From an uncultured Verrucomicrobiales bacterium (lineage in GTDB: Bacteria > Verrucomicrobiota > Verrucomicrobiae > Limisphaerales > CANJSG01): a DNA stretch of 14,242 nt. Under the pieces are notes generated by a model. That model was not told the origin of the DNA and searched no databases. It was given only the letters and a program-made list of their open reading frames with translations. The stretch is taken from assembly GCA_946480965.1 (NCBI GenBank), contig CAMLMI010000092.1, positions 1 through 14,242 on the forward strand. Reading direction: 5' to 3'. This document shows, piece by piece, positions 13,914 through 14,242 of this stretch. Numbering within the stretch: position 1 is the stretch's first letter; every line of letters starts with the position of its first letter. Position numbers and translations under genes: made by a program.

Positions 13914-13933
13914 CGCGGACGGTCACGTCCGCG
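13914..13933 (+). terminator. Perfect 8-bp hairpin after the esterase gene
   Basis: CGCGGACG-GTCA-CGTCCGCG gives an uninterrupted 8-bp stem with a tetraloop, starting 9 nt after the esterase stop. There is no T-run. GGAGCGCGGAC...GTCCGCG palindromes resemble the short dispersed palindromes found 3' of genes in some verrucomicrobial genomes (from memory, not checked here), so it could be a copy of a REP-like repeat as well as, or instead of, a terminator. Confidence 0.5.
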
Positions 13934-14010
13934 AGGCCGCGAACTTGACTGATCACGACGACACTGTGGTCTTGTAGTGGACACAAGCCGTCGGTTGAGC
14001 TGGTCAAGAA

Positions 14011-14242
14011 ATGACTACATTCAACGCCAGCTGTTCGGACGAAGAGATTCGAAACGCCGTGATCGAATGGTCGGAATGTCTTGCGCAGGGCAGGTATGCG
14101 GCCGCTCTCGGAATGTTTCTCCAAACTTCCGAGTCGTTTGGGTTCGAGTGGACGCCTGAACACCTGGAGGATTGGGTTTCCAATTATGGATGCGCCCGGA
14201 AAAACAACCATATTCGAAAATATAGGAAGGTAACATCGTTTT
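14011..14242 (+). CDS. Unrecognised small protein, 3' end beyond the window
   Basis: An ATG at 14011 opens a frame that runs without a stop to the right edge (77 codons seen). The start reads MTTFNASCSDEEIRNAVIEW and continues with a helical stretch CLAQGRYAAALGMFLQ, then EWTPEHLEDWVSNYG and a basic segment ARKNNHIRKYRK. It is acidic and Trp-containing in the first part and has no signal peptide or membrane segment. I do not recognise it; the composition (helices, 'W-x-x-x-L' and 'W-T-P-E' segments) is reminiscent of small cytoplasmic immunity-type proteins, but this is only an impression. Base composition is visibly more AT-rich than the rest of the window, especially after 14160, suggesting an accessory or transferred gene. 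No good Shine-Dalgarno precedes the ATG. Confidence 0.6.
   Translation, partial: MTTFNASCSDEEIRNAVIEWSECLAQGRYAAALGMFLQTSESFGFEWTPEHLEDWVSNYGCARKNNHIRKYRKVTSF

Noticed and set aside
13945..13980. TTGACT as a -35 for the right-edge gene
   Set aside because: No acceptable -10 lies 16-18 nt downstream; the nearest TA-containing hexamer is 21 nt or more away.
1..14242. Search for CRISPR arrays, tRNAs, insertion sequences, phage or defence genes
   Set aside because: No regularly spaced repeats, cloverleaf-like sequences, transposase motifs or defence-family domains were seen by eye on either strand. An unseen small RNA cannot be excluded.

Overview
The window is GC-rich, gene-dense bacterial DNA, most likely from a motile member of the Verrucomicrobiota. 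That placement is an inference. It rests on the mix of a chemotaxis/flagellar block with secreted polysaccharide-degrading enzymes, and on the C-terminal module of the large subtilase (a 'W-P-A-x-x-N-R-V-Y-Q-V ... F-F-Q-V-R' layout), which I associate with secreted proteins of that phylum. No rRNA or other marker gene is present to confirm it.

Layout. (1) 1-2826, plus strand: the 3' end of a methyl-accepting chemotaxis protein, a single-domain CheY-like receiver, CheB and CheR. This is the signalling and adaptation half of a chemotaxis system, without CheA or CheW in view. (2) 2827-3117: a convergent intergenic region with three candidate hairpins. (3) 3118-5601, minus strand: flagellar genes in two transcription units, each preceded by a sigma-28 (FliA)-type promoter with a TAAA-like -35, an 11-nt spacer and a GCCGA-type -10. 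Unit A is a FlgM-like protein, FliS and a FliT/FlgN-like helical protein. Unit B is an unrecognised soluble protein overlapping an unrecognised outer-membrane-type lipoprotein. (4) 5745-9796, minus strand: pyrimidine-nucleoside phosphorylase, preceded by a large secreted kexin-like subtilase with PA, P and calcium-binding modules. (5) 9868-13904: a carbohydrate-degradation cluster made of a GH28-like pectinase whose stop overlaps the start of a clan GH-A-type glycosidase (ATGA), with a divergently transcribed secreted alpha/beta-hydrolase (probable sugar-ester esterase). (6) 13905-14242: a perfect hairpin, then a visibly more AT-rich stretch with a small unrecognised gene running off the right edge.

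How the genes work together. CheR and CheB methylate and demethylate receptors such as the MCP, and the receiver carries the phosphoryl signal. If the FlgM-like protein is an anti-sigma-28 factor, the sigma-28 promoter in front of it gives the usual feedback loop, and FliS and the FliT-like protein would be flagellin and cap chaperones made at the same late stage. The two unknown genes under the second sigma-28-type promoter are therefore the best candidates here for undescribed motility components. The right half looks like a small pectin-type utilisation locus plus housekeeping and secretory genes, and nothing visible links it to motility. I see no CRISPR array, tRNA, rRNA, insertion sequence or phage gene.
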